A stretch of 54,198 bases of DNA from the NCBI GenBank assembly GCA_900546055.1, contig URBG01000004.1, positions 1 to 54,198 on the forward strand. Reading direction: 5' to 3'. Below the pieces are notes generated by a model. It was not told the origin of the DNA and searched no databases. It worked only from the letters and a program-made list of their open reading frames with translations. This document shows positions 8,128-16,784 of the stretch, one piece after another (within the stretch, counting starts at the first letter, position 1; the number at the start of each line of letters is the position of its first letter). The stretch is from an uncultured Mycoplasmatota bacterium (lineage in GTDB: Bacteria > Bacillota_I > Bacilli_A > RF39 > UBA660). A program made the position numbers and the translations under genes.

Positions 8128-8621
8128 TCCTTAGACATCTTCTCAAGTTCACTATGTAATTGGGCTCTTTCCTCTTCAGATACTTCAGTTTCATAATCAC
8201 GTTTTTTCTGCATCATGTACTTAGAAAGCACTGTCTCGATTTCCTGTAAAGCACTACGAGATAAATTAGAAAGAACAACGGTTTCTTTAACTGTATCTAT
8301 AATAGCTCTTCCCCAAACAAGTCCCATTTTAATTGTGAAATCATTAAACATATCTGGTGTAATACTATAATAGAAATAACCAAAAATTAACCTCTTTTGC
8401 GCTACTACTAAACGTTTATTAGTTACAACAACAACGTGTGTACTAATCATATCCCAAGCACTAGCACCCTTTTGGGCTGCAAATGCATATAATACTTCTT
8501 CGTCGTTGTTAATGTGCTTTTGCGCAATCTTACAATGAGCACGTAACCTCCAAGCAATTGTACCTGGATTACGACTAATAAAGTCCTTAGCTTTAGTATA
8601 AACAATACTATTCTGTGTCAT
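8115..8621 (-). CDS. Small PH-fold-like protein co-transcribed with secA
   Basis: 168 residues starting 7 bases after the secA stop codon. The central part has the alternation of short strands seen in bacterial PH (bPH) domains: EEVLYAFAAQKG, HVVVVTNKRLVVAQKRL and FGYFYYSITPDMFNDFTIK, then a C-terminal helix (SALQEIETVLSKYM) and a charged tail. The phrase VVVTNKRLVVAQ is characteristic of the bPH family of membrane- or cytosol-associated adaptor modules. No signal peptide or TM helix. Function unknown; coupling to secA is by position and by a shared terminator. Confidence 0.65.
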   Translation of the reverse strand: MTQNSIVYTKAKDFISRNPGTIAWRLRAHCKIAQKHINNDEEVLYAFAAQKGASAWDMISTHVVVVTNKRLVVAQKRLIFGYFYYSITPDMFNDFTIKMGLVWGRAIIDTVKETVVLSNLSRSALQEIETVLSKYMMQKKRDYETEVSEEERAQLHSELEKMSKEGEK

Positions 8622-8628
8622 AAGTTAC

Positions 8629-11121
8629 CTACTTCCCACAGCAATGTTTATATTTTTTACCACTACCACAAGGGCATGGATCATTGCGTCCTATCTTACT
8701 AGTTCTTTTTGGCTGCTGTTTTTTCACCTTATTTGGATCCTCAACCGCCTTACCTTTTATTACCTGTTCTCTTTCTGTATTTTGTCTTACCTCTGCATGT
8801 AATAAGAAACGAGTAATGTCAATATCTATTGTATCAAGTAAACTATCAAACATTTCATAACCTTCAGCTGTATAAGCACGAAGTGGATTTTCTTGCGCAT
8901 ATCCTCTTAAATGAATACCTTCACGAAGTAAGCTCATTTCATTAATGTGATCCATCCAATGAGTGTCAATTACCTTAAGAGAAACTGCCTTTTCAAATTC
9001 ATCTCTAATTTCCTCAGGAATTTCTTTTATCTTCTCTTCATATTCTTTAACAACTTCTTCATGAATTGTTTGTGTTAGACTATCAGCATCAAGTTCATCT
9101 AACTCCCTAATTTCAAGCGGATCATGTAATAAATTTTGATTAACTGATTCTAAAATTTCACTAACATCTAACCCTGTTAATGTTCCATCTTCGTTAACGT
9201 GATCTTTTACAAATGCTTCGATATGATTATAGAAAGTTTGTAAAACATCCGGATGAATTGATTCACTATCTAGTATATGATTACGCTTATCATAAATAAT
9301 TCCTCTTTGATTATTTAATACATCGTCATATTCTAATAAAGTTTTACGAGTGTCAAAGTTATTACCCTCAACCCTCTTTTGCGCTGACTCAATTGATTTT
9401 GATAAAGATTTACTTCTAATATTCATCTCACCATCAAAGCCAACTTTTTGAAGCATTAATTTTGCTCGGTCAGTTCCAAATCGAACCATTAATTCATCTT
9501 CAAATGAAACACAGAATTGTGTCATTCCTGGATCACCTTGACGACCAGAACGGCCTCTAAGTTGGTTATCAATACGTCTAGACTCATGTCTCTCAGTACC
9601 TAAAACACATAACCCACCAAGTTCTTTAACACCTTCGCCTAATTTGATGTCAGTACCACGTCCAGCCATATTAGTGGCGATTGTAACAGCACCTTTTTCA
9701 CCAGCTTTAGCAATAATTTCAGCCTCACGAGCATTATTTTTAGCATTTAATACTTCGTGTGGAATACGTTCTTTTTTAAGCATTGAACTTAAAAGTTCAC
9801 TATTTTCAACTGCTATTGTACCAACTAATACTGGTTGTCCTTTGGCATGTCTTTCTTTAATTTCTTTAACAATAGCTGAAAACTTACCTTCGGCTGTTGC
9901 AAAAATTAAATCACCATAATCTTCACGAATAACTGGTTTATTAGTTGGAATTTGAATAACATACATGTTATAAATATCTCTAAACTCTTCTTCTTCGGTT
10001 TTTGCTGTACCAGTCATACCAGCAAGTTTTTTATACATTCTAAATAAATTTTGGAATGTAATAGTTGCTAAAGTTTTAGTCTCCTCATTGATTTCTACAC
10101 CTTCTTTAGCTTCAATTGCTTGGTGTAACCCTTCAGAAAAGCTTCTTCCCGGCATTAAGCGTCCAGTAAATTGGTCAACGATAATAATTTTTCCATCTTG
10201 AACGACATAATCAAAGTCTCTTTTCATACTATAATTGGCACGTAATGATTGATTAATAAAATGCACTAAAGTAGTATGTTCAATATCATATAAATTTTTT
10301 AAATTGAAATAACTTTCAGCCTTTTTAATTCCTTCAGCATCTAAAGAAACCGCTTTAGTTTTTTCATCATATATATATCCTTCATTCTCTGTTAAACCTT
10401 TAACAAATTTATCAGCTTGAATATATAGATTAGCAGATTTCATTCTACCGCCAGAAATAATTAATGGTGTTCTTGCTTCATCAATTAATACAGAATCCAC
10501 CTCGTCGATAATTACAAAATTAAGTGGTCGTTGAACTCTTTCTTCCGATTTAACAACCATGTTATCTCTTAAATAATCAAATCCGATTTCATTATTTGTC
10601 GAATACATGATATCGCAATTATAAGCATCTCTTTTTTCACTTTGCGAATAATCGCGATAATTGATACCAACAGTCAATCCTAAAAATTCGTAGATTTGTC
10701 CCATCCAACTAGCATCACGGCCAGCTAAATATTCATTAACTGTGATAATATGTACTCCATCACCAGTTAACGCATTAGCATAAGCTGGAAGTACTGAAGT
10801 CAAAGTTTTTCCTTCACCTGTTTTCATTTCGGCAATATTACCATAATGAATAGCCAAACCACCAATCAATTGGACATAGTATGGTTTTTCACCAATAACA
10901 CGATAAGCTGCTTCTCTTGCGACTGCAAAAGCCTCAACTAAAACATCTTCAACAGTTTCTCCTTCAGCTATACGATCCTGAAACTCTTTGGTTTTTGCCT
11001 TAAGTTTCTTATCAGAAAGCTCACTCATTTCACTATCTAATTCTTCAATCTTATCAGCTATATTTTTAAAACGTTCTAATTCTTTATATTCATGATCAAA
11101 TATTTTCTTTAAAAATTGCAT
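8629..11121 (-). CDS. secA: Preprotein translocase ATPase SecA
   Basis: 830 residues from ATG 11121, chosen because GAAAGGATG lies 7 bases upstream; the frame runs 39 bases further without one. Motor protein that drives exported precursors through SecYEG. Seen: Walker A MKTGEGKTLT (~100-108), the DEAD-type VIIDEVDSVLIDEARTPLIISG, AGMTGTAKTEEEEF, NMAGRGTDIKLG and QLRGRSGRQGDPG motifs of the second helicase domain, and a complete C-terminal zinc/SEC-C motif (DPCPCGSGKKYKHCC) for SecB or ribosome binding. Length is standard for Bacillota SecA1. Followed by the PH-fold gene in one operon. Confidence 0.98.
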   Translation of the reverse strand: MQFLKKIFDHEYKELERFKNIADKIEELDSEMSELSDKKLKAKTKEFQDRIAEGETVEDVLVEAFAVAREAAYRVIGEKPYYVQLIGGLAIHYGNIAEMKTGEGKTLTSVLPAYANALTGDGVHIITVNEYLAGRDASWMGQIYEFLGLTVGINYRDYSQSEKRDAYNCDIMYSTNNEIGFDYLRDNMVVKSEERVQRPLNFVIIDEVDSVLIDEARTPLIISGGRMKSANLYIQADKFVKGLTENEGYIYDEKTKAVSLDAEGIKKAESYFNLKNLYDIEHTTLVHFINQSLRANYSMKRDFDYVVQDGKIIIVDQFTGRLMPGRSFSEGLHQAIEAKEGVEINEETKTLATITFQNLFRMYKKLAGMTGTAKTEEEEFRDIYNMYVIQIPTNKPVIREDYGDLIFATAEGKFSAIVKEIKERHAKGQPVLVGTIAVENSELLSSMLKKERIPHEVLNAKNNAREAEIIAKAGEKGAVTIATNMAGRGTDIKLGEGVKELGGLCVLGTERHESRRIDNQLRGRSGRQGDPGMTQFCVSFEDELMVRFGTDRAKLMLQKVGFDGEMNIRSKSLSKSIESAQKRVEGNNFDTRKTLLEYDDVLNNQRGIIYDKRNHILDSESIHPDVLQTFYNHIEAFVKDHVNEDGTLTGLDVSEILESVNQNLLHDPLEIRELDELDADSLTQTIHEEVVKEYEEKIKEIPEEIRDEFEKAVSLKVIDTHWMDHINEMSLLREGIHLRGYAQENPLRAYTAEGYEMFDSLLDTIDIDITRFLLHAEVRQNTEREQVIKGKAVEDPNKVKKQQPKRTSKIGRNDPCPCGSGKKYKHCCGK

Positions 11122-11190
11122 ATTAGTCATCCTTTCAATGTCTATATAGTATTTTATCAAAAATTCCTTAAAAATAACAGTACTTAAAAG

Positions 11191-11210
11191 AAAAAAAGAC
11201 CAAAAGTCTT
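11191..11210 (-). terminator. Terminator after hpf
   Basis: Minus strand AAGAC-TTTTG-GTCTT followed by seven T residues. The stem overlaps the hpf stop codon. Confidence 0.85.
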
Positions 11211-11742
11211 ATTTTTCTTTAATTAAACCATAGTTGCCATCTTTACGTTTATAAACAACTTCGATTTCACCGTTCTTCGCATTTCTAAAGACAAAGAAAT
11301 CATGGTCGATTAAATTCATTTGTAAAATAGCTTCTTCATCACTCATTGGTTTTAATTCTATATCCTTGCGTTTAACAATTTTTGTCGTATCTTTTTCTTC
11401 CTTTTCGATATCAAAATCAATTGCTAAACCAACGATTTTATCCTTATTGGCTTTTTTACTCATACGAGTTTTATTTTTTCTAATCTGTCTTTCTAGTTTA
11501 TCTAAAACTAAATCAATAGCTGCAAATGGATCTTTATTAGCTTCCTCAGCACGTAAGATCATTCTTTTAGCCGGGATGGTTACTTCAACTACTTGCATTG
11601 GACCATCAGGTCTAATGACTACAGTGGCCACAAATTGTTCTGGAGTCTCAAAATACTTATCAAGCTTTCCAAGTTTAGTTTCCACATAGTTTTTAATATC
11701 CTCTGTGATTTTAAATTTCTTTCCACGAATTTTGTATTCCAT
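11209..11742 (-). CDS. hpf: Ribosome hibernation promoting factor, long form
   Basis: 177 residues from ATG 11742, 7 bases after GTGGAGGATG. The N-terminal ~100 residues are the S30AE/RaiA domain (MEYKIRGKKFKITEDIKNYVETKLGKL at the start is diagnostic; cut here to MEYKIRGKKFKI), which binds the 30S decoding centre. The C-terminal domain (IVKRKDIELKPMSDEEAILQ, DHDFFVFRNAKNG) is the dimerisation module that pairs two ribosomes into 100S particles. Upstream an extended -10 (TGATATAAT) is visible at ~11760. Position before secA is common in Bacillota. Confidence 0.96.
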   Translation of the reverse strand: MEYKIRGKKFKITEDIKNYVETKLGKLDKYFETPEQFVATVVIRPDGPMQVVEVTIPAKRMILRAEEANKDPFAAIDLVLDKLERQIRKNKTRMSKKANKDKIVGLAIDFDIEKEEKDTTKIVKRKDIELKPMSDEEAILQMNLIDHDFFVFRNAKNGEIEVVYKRKDGNYGLIKEK

Positions 11743-11802
11743 AATATCATCCTCCACTTATATTATATCACATTTAATAATAAATTAATATAGTAAAACT
11801 AT

Positions 11803-11825
11803 GTGATATCATGGGAAGATATCAC
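11803..11825 (-). terminator. Perfect 8-bp hairpin at the end of the ABC operon
   Basis: GTGATATC (11803-11810) and GATATCAC (11818-11825) form a perfect stem over a 7-base loop and overlap the TGA stop of the ATPase gene. The T run after it is weak (ATAGTTTTAC), so it may be a weak terminator or an mRNA 3'-end stabiliser. Confidence 0.5.
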
Positions 11826-12454
11826 AATTTATTAATATATCCCCCGTCAAATTCTAAAATTATATCCGCTAGTCCTTCAATATCTTCTTTCATGTGAGAA
11901 GCAATTATAATTATTTTGCCCTTTGATTTTTCAGCTCTCAAGACTTTTCTTAACTTTTGAGCAGTTTCTTTTTCTATTCCATTAAACGGTTCATCTAAAA
12001 TCATTACTTTAGGATCTTCCATTAACACTTGCGCAACCCCAAGTTTCTGTTTCATTCCCAAAGAATAAGTACTGTATTTTTTATTCATATCATCTTCTAA
12101 ATTAACCAATTTCAAAGTATTAATTATATCTTCCTCAGTTACCTTATTTTGAATTGCTGCTAACAACTTTAGGTTTTCTAAACCCGTTAAATTAGGTAAA
12201 AACGATGGTGCCTCAATTAATGCCCTAGTATCTTTTGGATACGTTTTTTCTTTAAATATATCAGTGTCATCATATAACACAACTCCTGTAGTAGGCTCAT
12301 AAAAATTACACATTATCTTGAGTAAAACACTTTTACCACTTCCATTGCGTCCAATTAAACCATATATCTTTCCTTCCTGAAACTCAAAATTGATTTTTTT
12401 AAGTATTTTTATTTTATTAAATTCTTTAGATATATTATTTAAAATTATTTTCAT
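11822..12454 (-). CDS. ABC transporter ATP-binding protein
   Basis: 210 residues, short single-domain ATPase. Walker A GRNGSGKS (35-42), signature YSLGMKQKL, Walker B VMILDEPFNG, and switch His in IIASHMKED are all intact. The type is close to the BcrA/CcmA-like group that powers peptide export or antimicrobial-peptide immunity pumps. Its start overlaps the end of the upstream permease gene (ATGA-type overlap, 4 bases), so translation is coupled. Works with the two permeases at 12451-14740. Confidence 0.92.
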   Translation of the reverse strand: MKIILNNISKEFNKIKILKKINFEFQEGKIYGLIGRNGSGKSVLLKIMCNFYEPTTGVVLYDDTDIFKEKTYPKDTRALIEAPSFLPNLTGLENLKLLAAIQNKVTEEDIINTLKLVNLEDDMNKKYSTYSLGMKQKLGVAQVLMEDPKVMILDEPFNGIEKETAQKLRKVLRAEKSKGKIIIIASHMKEDIEGLADIILEFDGGYINKL

Positions 12455-13878
12455 TTTATTACCTCACTTTCAAATAATTTATGAATTTTTCCCCTAAAAA
12501 ACACCATGCTACCAAACAAAATTATTATCAGTACAAATATTAACCCTAATAGCCATTGCCTCAAATCGACGATACAGACTAAATTCAAATAAATAACCAT
12601 CACTGCTAAAATAGCAATCAAAACTTTAATCCAAATTTTACAATAAATAAATAACAAAGCAAAACACTCGATAATTATTAAAACAATTAAATTAGTAAAA
12701 TAAATACTAATAATATATTGCGATATCTCACCAAAGAAATTAAATAATAAGTACACAACTAAATAACAAATCGATAAAATTACCGCAAATTGAATTATCA
12801 TAGAACAAAATTTCATCAACACCCATTTAAAAGATTTTATTCTTAAAAATATATTACTTTTATTTTTAGATAAATCTTTGATAAAAAGGCTGGTACCAAT
12901 TAATATAAACACTAAAATGTTAAGAAAAAACGTTACCATATTTAAAAAATTATTCTCAATACCCGCATTCAATCCCAAAACCACATAAAATCCATCATCG
13001 TAATTTAAAACATATATTTTTAATATTGAAAAAACAACCAGATATATAAAATAAACTATTAATAATAATTTTTGAAATTTAACCGTATAGCTAAAATCAT
13101 TAAATATTAAATACTTTAAACTATAAAAATCATTTTTTCTAATTTTCGTATTAATAATAGCCTGTATCAGTACTACCAACATTACTATAAAAACAATAGA
13201 ACATAAAATTTCCGTTAAAAATGTAGAAAAAGAAATCAATTGAAAATATTCACCAATAAATAATGGTAAACCCAAAACTGAATTACGAACATCACTTATA
13301 GGAACATATGGTTGAACAAAAAGGATTCCATAAAACAAAATATTCAAAAATATTATTATTTTTGATGAAATTTTATCTAATAACAATCCGTTAAAAATAG
13401 AAATTATAATTAAAAGTATATAAAACCTAACGATATAAAATAACAAATAAACTAAATTAGGAATTTTATAAAACAAATATGTTTGAGTAAAACCCAAATC
13501 CGCAGCACATACTAAATTTAATCCAATTAAATTAATAACAAGTACTATAATAAATACAAAAGTATTAATATATACAATATTTTTAAGTAATTCGACCAAT
13601 CGCTCGCGTTTAGAATTTAATCTTATTGACAAAAAATAATTATTATTGAAAATTTTATAAACGGTTGTGGTCGTCACTAACAACGGAAGTAAAAAAGCAC
13701 ATACTATAAACGGTTGTATACTAACAATATCTAATAACGCCATTGAATATGATTTGTTAATTCCATAATTTGCAATTCCATAAAACATAAGTAATATTGA
13801 CAAAATTAAAATAATCTTAAATTCCCAAGCATCTACATATTCCCTCAATAACTCTTTCCTAAACTGCTTTTTCACCAT
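12451..13878 (-). CDS. ABC transporter permease, about 12 membrane helices
   Basis: 475 residues. Hydrophobic stretches recur through the whole length (for example ILILSILLMFYGIANYG, NTFVFIIVLVINLIGLNLV, LLGLIFVLIIILFGSMVFF), with short basic loops (LNSKRERL, INTKIRKND). The layout of two six-helix halves in one chain fits an ABC-2 type permease, though I see no family-specific motif. Overlaps the upstream permease gene by 20 bases and the ATPase gene by 4, so all three are one unit. Substrate unknown; the exported protein at 14836 is a candidate. Confidence 0.75.
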   Translation of the reverse strand: MVKKQFRKELLREYVDAWEFKIILILSILLMFYGIANYGINKSYSMALLDIVSIQPFIVCAFLLPLLVTTTTVYKIFNNNYFLSIRLNSKRERLVELLKNIVYINTFVFIIVLVINLIGLNLVCAADLGFTQTYLFYKIPNLVYLLFYIVRFYILLIIISIFNGLLLDKISSKIIIFLNILFYGILFVQPYVPISDVRNSVLGLPLFIGEYFQLISFSTFLTEILCSIVFIVMLVVLIQAIINTKIRKNDFYSLKYLIFNDFSYTVKFQKLLLIVYFIYLVVFSILKIYVLNYDDGFYVVLGLNAGIENNFLNMVTFFLNILVFILIGTSLFIKDLSKNKSNIFLRIKSFKWVLMKFCSMIIQFAVILSICYLVVYLLFNFFGEISQYIISIYFTNLIVLIIIECFALLFIYCKIWIKVLIAILAVMVIYLNLVCIVDLRQWLLGLIFVLIIILFGSMVFFRGKIHKLFESEVIK

Positions 13879-14740
13879 TTAATACAACCCTTTCCTTAAC
13901 TCTGACCGACAAATATACACAAATGCCTGATACAATAGCTAATATAACTGCGTAACAAAGTTCAAAGGACAAACTTATTACATGATCATAAGTCCAAAAG
14001 GCTCCCATTGACAAAGAATTTGTCGCATATTCAATATTGAAAAAAGACTGCAAACCAAGACCAATAATAGCTTCTGAAAAAATCCAAATCATCCAAAAAC
14101 CAATGTATGAACCAAGTATTGCCGATATAATATGGCTGCATCGAACCGTTGCAACATAAGAAATATTAACAATAAATAAATTTATCAAAAACAAATTCAA
14201 TACGTATATTATGGCAAAAGTTCCCATACTATTCAAATATTCTTGGGCGATAATAGCCGTTTCCTCACTAGGGATTATAAGATTACCACCTGATATAACA
14301 TATGAACCTACAAACAAAACTAAAAGAAAACTAGGTAATATAATTGTACTTTTTAGCGACGACAAATAGGTTTTTAAAATATATTTTTTATATGATATAC
14401 GAGTCAATATATTTTTCATATATCCTTTTTTTAACTCATTATAAATAGCACATATTGTAGACAAAATTATAAATAATGGATATAAATAAAAAACAAAAAT
14501 TCTTAAAGGGTAATCGACCATTAACTGAAAAAATATTGATATTGTATCAGGAATTACTGCCACTTTAAAAAAAGAACACATTTCATTAGAATCAATTTTA
14601 CAATTTTCTATGGCTTTAATAGATGCATTCTTTATAATATTAAAATCATATAAATACATAAAGCAAGTAACAATTACCCATATTATTATTAATATTAAAA
14701 TCATTAGTAATATTTTATTTCTTTTAAAAAATATTTTCAT
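13859..14740 (-). CDS. ABC transporter permease, about 6 membrane helices
   Basis: 293 residues, begins with a positively charged head and a membrane helix (KILLMILILIIIWVIVTCFMYLY), followed by a ~35-residue external loop and five more helices. Ribosome site GGGAAAGGGAAG. Architecture of an ABC-2 half permease. A -10-like TATAAT lies at about 14770-14776, so the transporter may also have its own promoter separate from the exported-protein gene upstream. Confidence 0.75.
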   Translation of the reverse strand: MKIFFKRNKILLMILILIIIWVIVTCFMYLYDFNIIKNASIKAIENCKIDSNEMCSFFKVAVIPDTISIFFQLMVDYPLRIFVFYLYPLFIILSTICAIYNELKKGYMKNILTRISYKKYILKTYLSSLKSTIILPSFLLVLFVGSYVISGGNLIIPSEETAIIAQEYLNSMGTFAIIYVLNLFLINLFIVNISYVATVRCSHIISAILGSYIGFWMIWIFSEAIIGLGLQSFFNIEYATNSLSMGAFWTYDHVISLSFELCYAVILAIVSGICVYLSVRVKERVVLNGEKAV

Positions 14741-14802
14741 ATACTTCTTCCCTTTCCCCTATATTATAAATGATTATAATACAAGATTATTAAAGCGATA
14801 AG

Positions 14803-14815
14803 GTCGAAATATGTT
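14803..14815. repeat. 13-bp inverted repeat, left copy
   Basis: GTCGAAATATGTT on the plus strand; its exact reverse complement AACATATTTCGAC occurs at 15266-15278. The pair brackets the exported-protein gene. The similarity continues as TTATC after a short gap on both copies. Confidence 0.7.
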
Positions 14816-14835
14816 AATCTTATTTCAACAAACTA

Positions 14836-15252
14836 CTAACAAATACTACTTTTTAAATATTCATCTAGTATCCAAGTACCAGTAAATGAGGTACTTGATG
14901 AATAACTAGAGGTCGTTTGTAATTTTAATTTCCATTTCCCAGGCGCCGTCCCAACACTATCACTACCTGTTACTTGTTTACAACTTCCTTTAGAAAGAGT
15001 ATACCATGCACCATGATCGCTATTACTAGCAGCATTGACTTGTGCCCTTACTCCTCTATTTGGAGTAGTTCCAGTATATTTTACAAATTGATTACTATAT
15101 GTATTCTTTTTTACCGCTGTACTGGTGTAATTACTTTGACTCTTTGGTATAGTAATACCGATTAATCCTAAATATTCATCAGCCTGTACACCAATACATG
15201 CCACCGCAATAGATAAAACAAAAGTTGCCATTATTACTTTTATTTTTTTCAT
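14836..15252 (-). CDS. Small exported protein next to the ABC transporter (bacteriocin- or DUF2712-like)
   Basis: 138 residues from ATG 15252, which follows GGAGGAGG at 5 bases (an in-frame ATG 18 bases upstream overlaps the ribosome site). Residues 1-25 are a Sec signal peptide with a likely cut after GVQA. The mature part is Ser/Thr-rich, predicted beta, with two Cys (KGSCKQV and the C-terminal SSIC) that could form a disulfide, and strands such as GKWKLKLQTTSSY and FTGTWILDEY. The plan resembles small beta-sandwich exported proteins found beside bacteriocin-type ABC transporters (DUF2712, lactococcin-972-like), but I cannot fix a family. Flanked by a 13-bp inverted repeat. Confidence 0.6.
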   Translation of the reverse strand: MKKIKVIMATFVLSIAVACIGVQADEYLGLIGITIPKSQSNYTSTAVKKNTYSNQFVKYTGTTPNRGVRAQVNAASNSDHGAWYTLSKGSCKQVTGSDSVGTAPGKWKLKLQTTSSYSSSTSFTGTWILDEYLKSSIC

Positions 15253-15265
15253 ATATTCCTCCTCC

Positions 15266-15278
15266 AACATATTTCGAC
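15266..15278. repeat. 13-bp inverted repeat, right copy
   Basis: AACATATTTCGAC, exact reverse complement of 14803-14815. It lies just upstream of the ribosome site of the exported-protein gene. Confidence 0.7.
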
Positions 15279-15318
15279 AATTATCAATTACAAAATAACT
15301 TATATATTAAAGCAAAAT

Positions 15319-15349
15319 AAAAAATATACTTAAAAAAAGTATATTTTTG
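15319..15349 (-). terminator. Terminator between csp and the exported-protein gene
   Basis: AAAATATACTT (15321-15331) pairs with AAGTATATTTT (15338-15348); A and T tracts on both sides let it work in either direction. It most likely ends the csp transcript. Confidence 0.7.
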
Positions 15350-15400
15350 TATGAAAAAATAAATAAGTATGCTAATGCGCTAATTCCACGCATAAAAAAA

Positions 15401-15613
15401 CTACACAAGGGCAGTTTTGATCTCGACAACATTTTTAGCTTGAAGTCCTTTATCAGTTCTAACTAATTCAAACTCGACATATTGGCCTTCCACTAGTGTT
15501 TTGTAGCCTTCTGTAAGAATTGCTGAATAATGAACAAAAATATCTTCTTGATCATTGTATTCGATAAATCCAAAGCCTTTTTCATTGTTAAACCATTTGA
15601 CTTTACCTCTCAC
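15401..15613 (-). CDS. Cold-shock domain protein
   Basis: 70 residues, complete CSD: KVKWFNNEKGFGFIEY carries RNP1 and DIFVHYSAI carries RNP2. Binds single-stranded RNA/DNA and acts as an RNA chaperone. The start is GTG (15613) with AAGGGAGATG upstream. A promoter TTGAAA-N17-TATATT lies at 15651-15679. The predicted 5' leader is short, so a long cold-sensing leader is not evident. Confidence 0.95.
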   Translation of the reverse strand: MRGKVKWFNNEKGFGFIEYNDQEDIFVHYSAILTEGYKTLVEGQYVEFELVRTDKGLQAKNVVEIKTALV

Positions 15614-15650
15614 TCTTACATCTCCCTTCTAGTAAATTCTTTACAATATC

Positions 15651-15679
15651 AATATACCGCGTTCGGCCTTGTTTTTCAA
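15651..15679 (-). promoter_or_regulatory. Sigma-A promoter of the cold-shock gene
   Basis: Minus strand TTGAAA (15679-15674), 17-base spacer, TATATT (15656-15651), start codon 38 bases downstream. Confidence 0.7.
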
Positions 15680-15712
15680 CAAAAACGAACCTACAAATAT
15701 CGACATTGTTTG

Positions 15713-15735
15713 CTGTCACTTATGTGTGGTGACAG
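15713..15735. repeat. Inverted repeat CTGTCAC-N9-GTGACAG
   Basis: Perfect 7-base arms (15713-15719 and 15729-15735) about 35 bases upstream of the csp -35 box, in the divergent csp/agrB region. ACAGTTTGT at 15732-15740 also fits the LytTR half-site pattern. Could be an operator; no T run, so not a terminator. Confidence 0.4.
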
Positions 15736-15938
15736 TTTGTATTCTACTAGAAATTTAACCCGAATAACCATTTTCTGCATAAATGGTCAAAAATAATGTT
15801 TAAATGACAAATTGTGTTATCAATTGTTATATTACCTTGTCTATTGGAACATATTTTCCGATTAGTCAGGACATTTTCAAACTTAACCACCTATATAAGT
15901 GATAATATGAAAACGTCAAATAGAAAGCAGTTGGTTTT

Positions 15939-16550
15939 ATGAAAGAATTAGTTATAGGTAGTTCACTATGCTTAATAAAAAAATACTGTCCCGAATATGA
16001 TGAAATCAAGTTAGAAGAAATCAAATACGGACTATCTAGCTTATATCTTACAATTACAAAAACCATTGTTATTTGTGCGATTGCATTTATACTGGGTTAT
16101 ATTAAAGAACTGTTAATTTTTACAGTAATTTATAATGTAATTAGAATGCCATCATTTGGGCTACACGCTACTACAAGTCTTAGCTGTTTGATTAGCTCAA
16201 CCATTCTGTTTATAGGAATTCCATATTTATGCACTTTAATAAGTATACCAATTTGGATGAAATTAATTCTCGGTACAATAGGGGTGTTATTAATATATAA
16301 AAATAGCCCTGCTGATACCGAAAAAAGACCTATAGTTAATCCTAAAAGAAGGAAAATCTATAAGTTATTATCCACAGTAGTTGCAATTATATTTGTAACG
16401 TTATCAATCACAATTCAAAATGATTTTACTTCAAATTGCTTTACCATGGCACTAATACTACAATGCTTTATTGTATCCCCAACTATTTATAAACTATTTG
16501 GCTTACCGTATGACAACTATAAGAACTACAGCCATACGGTTCTAAATTAA
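15939..16550 (+). CDS. agrB: AgrB: autoinducing-peptide processing membrane endopeptidase
   Basis: 203 residues, about six membrane segments. The cysteine-protease dyad is present: His76 in PSFGLHA and Cys83 in TTSLSC, at nearly the same positions as His77/Cys84 of Staphylococcus aureus AgrB. The following SPADTEKRPIVNPKRRK is the family's conserved loop. AgrB removes the C-terminal tail of AgrD and closes the thiolactone. Start ATG 15939 with a weak ribosome site (AAGCAG). The agrD gene follows 47 bases downstream on the same strand. Confidence 0.95.
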   Translation: MKELVIGSSLCLIKKYCPEYDEIKLEEIKYGLSSLYLTITKTIVICAIAFILGYIKELLIFTVIYNVIRMPSFGLHATTSLSCLISSTILFIGIPYLCTLISIPIWMKLILGTIGVLLIYKNSPADTEKRPIVNPKRRKIYKLLSTVVAIIFVTLSITIQNDFTSNCFTMALILQCFIVSPTIYKLFGLPYDNYKNYSHTVLN

Positions 16551-16597
16551 GGTTTAACTTTAGTTTAAACATAAATAGGGAGAAAGGAGATATAAGT

Positions 16598-16717
16598 ATG
16601 AATTTCTTTGCAGAAGCATTAGCATCAATTGGGTCATTCTTCGCAAGTGTTGGAAGCACAGCTTGTTTCGTAGTTTTTCTTGATGAAGAAAAAACTCCAC
16701 AAAGCCTAATTAAATAA
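16598..16717 (+). CDS. agrD: AgrD: autoinducing peptide precursor, 39 residues
   Basis: Short gene with a strong ribosome site (AGAAAGGAG, 7 bases before ATG 16598). It has the three AgrD parts: an amphipathic N-terminal helix (MNFFAEALASIGSFFASVG), a signal core with one Cys (STACFVVF), and an acidic-then-polar tail (LDEEKTPQSLIK) that AgrB cleaves. By analogy with known systems the mature signal would be a five-residue thiolactone ring Cys-Phe-Val-Val-Phe with a short N-terminal tail; the exact N-terminus cannot be read from sequence. It directly follows agrB and is closed by a terminator. Confidence 0.93.
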   Translation: MNFFAEALASIGSFFASVGSTACFVVFLDEEKTPQSLIK

Positions 16718-16728
16718 TTAATACAAAT

Positions 16729-16761
16729 AAAATAGCCAAGCTAAAAGCTTGGCTATTTTAT
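16729..16761. terminator. Bidirectional terminator between agrBD and agrAC
   Basis: AATAGCCAAGC (16731-16741), loop of 5, GCTTGGCTATT (16747-16757): an 11-bp perfect stem with A and T tracts on both sides. It separates the two convergent agr transcripts. Confidence 0.9.
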
Positions 16762-16784
16762 TTAAATATATCTTAAAATTATAT

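Larger units (their letters stand above)
15614..15938. other. Divergent csp-agrB intergenic region
   Basis: 325 bases without a gene. It holds the csp promoter (15651-15679), the inverted repeat at 15713-15735, a tandem AATTGT motif (15810-15815, 15822-15827), and near agrB a weak TTCAAA-N19-GATAAT (GATAAT at 15901-15906). An over-long spacer of this kind is typical of promoters that need an activator such as AgrA, but the assignment is tentative. Confidence 0.45.
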
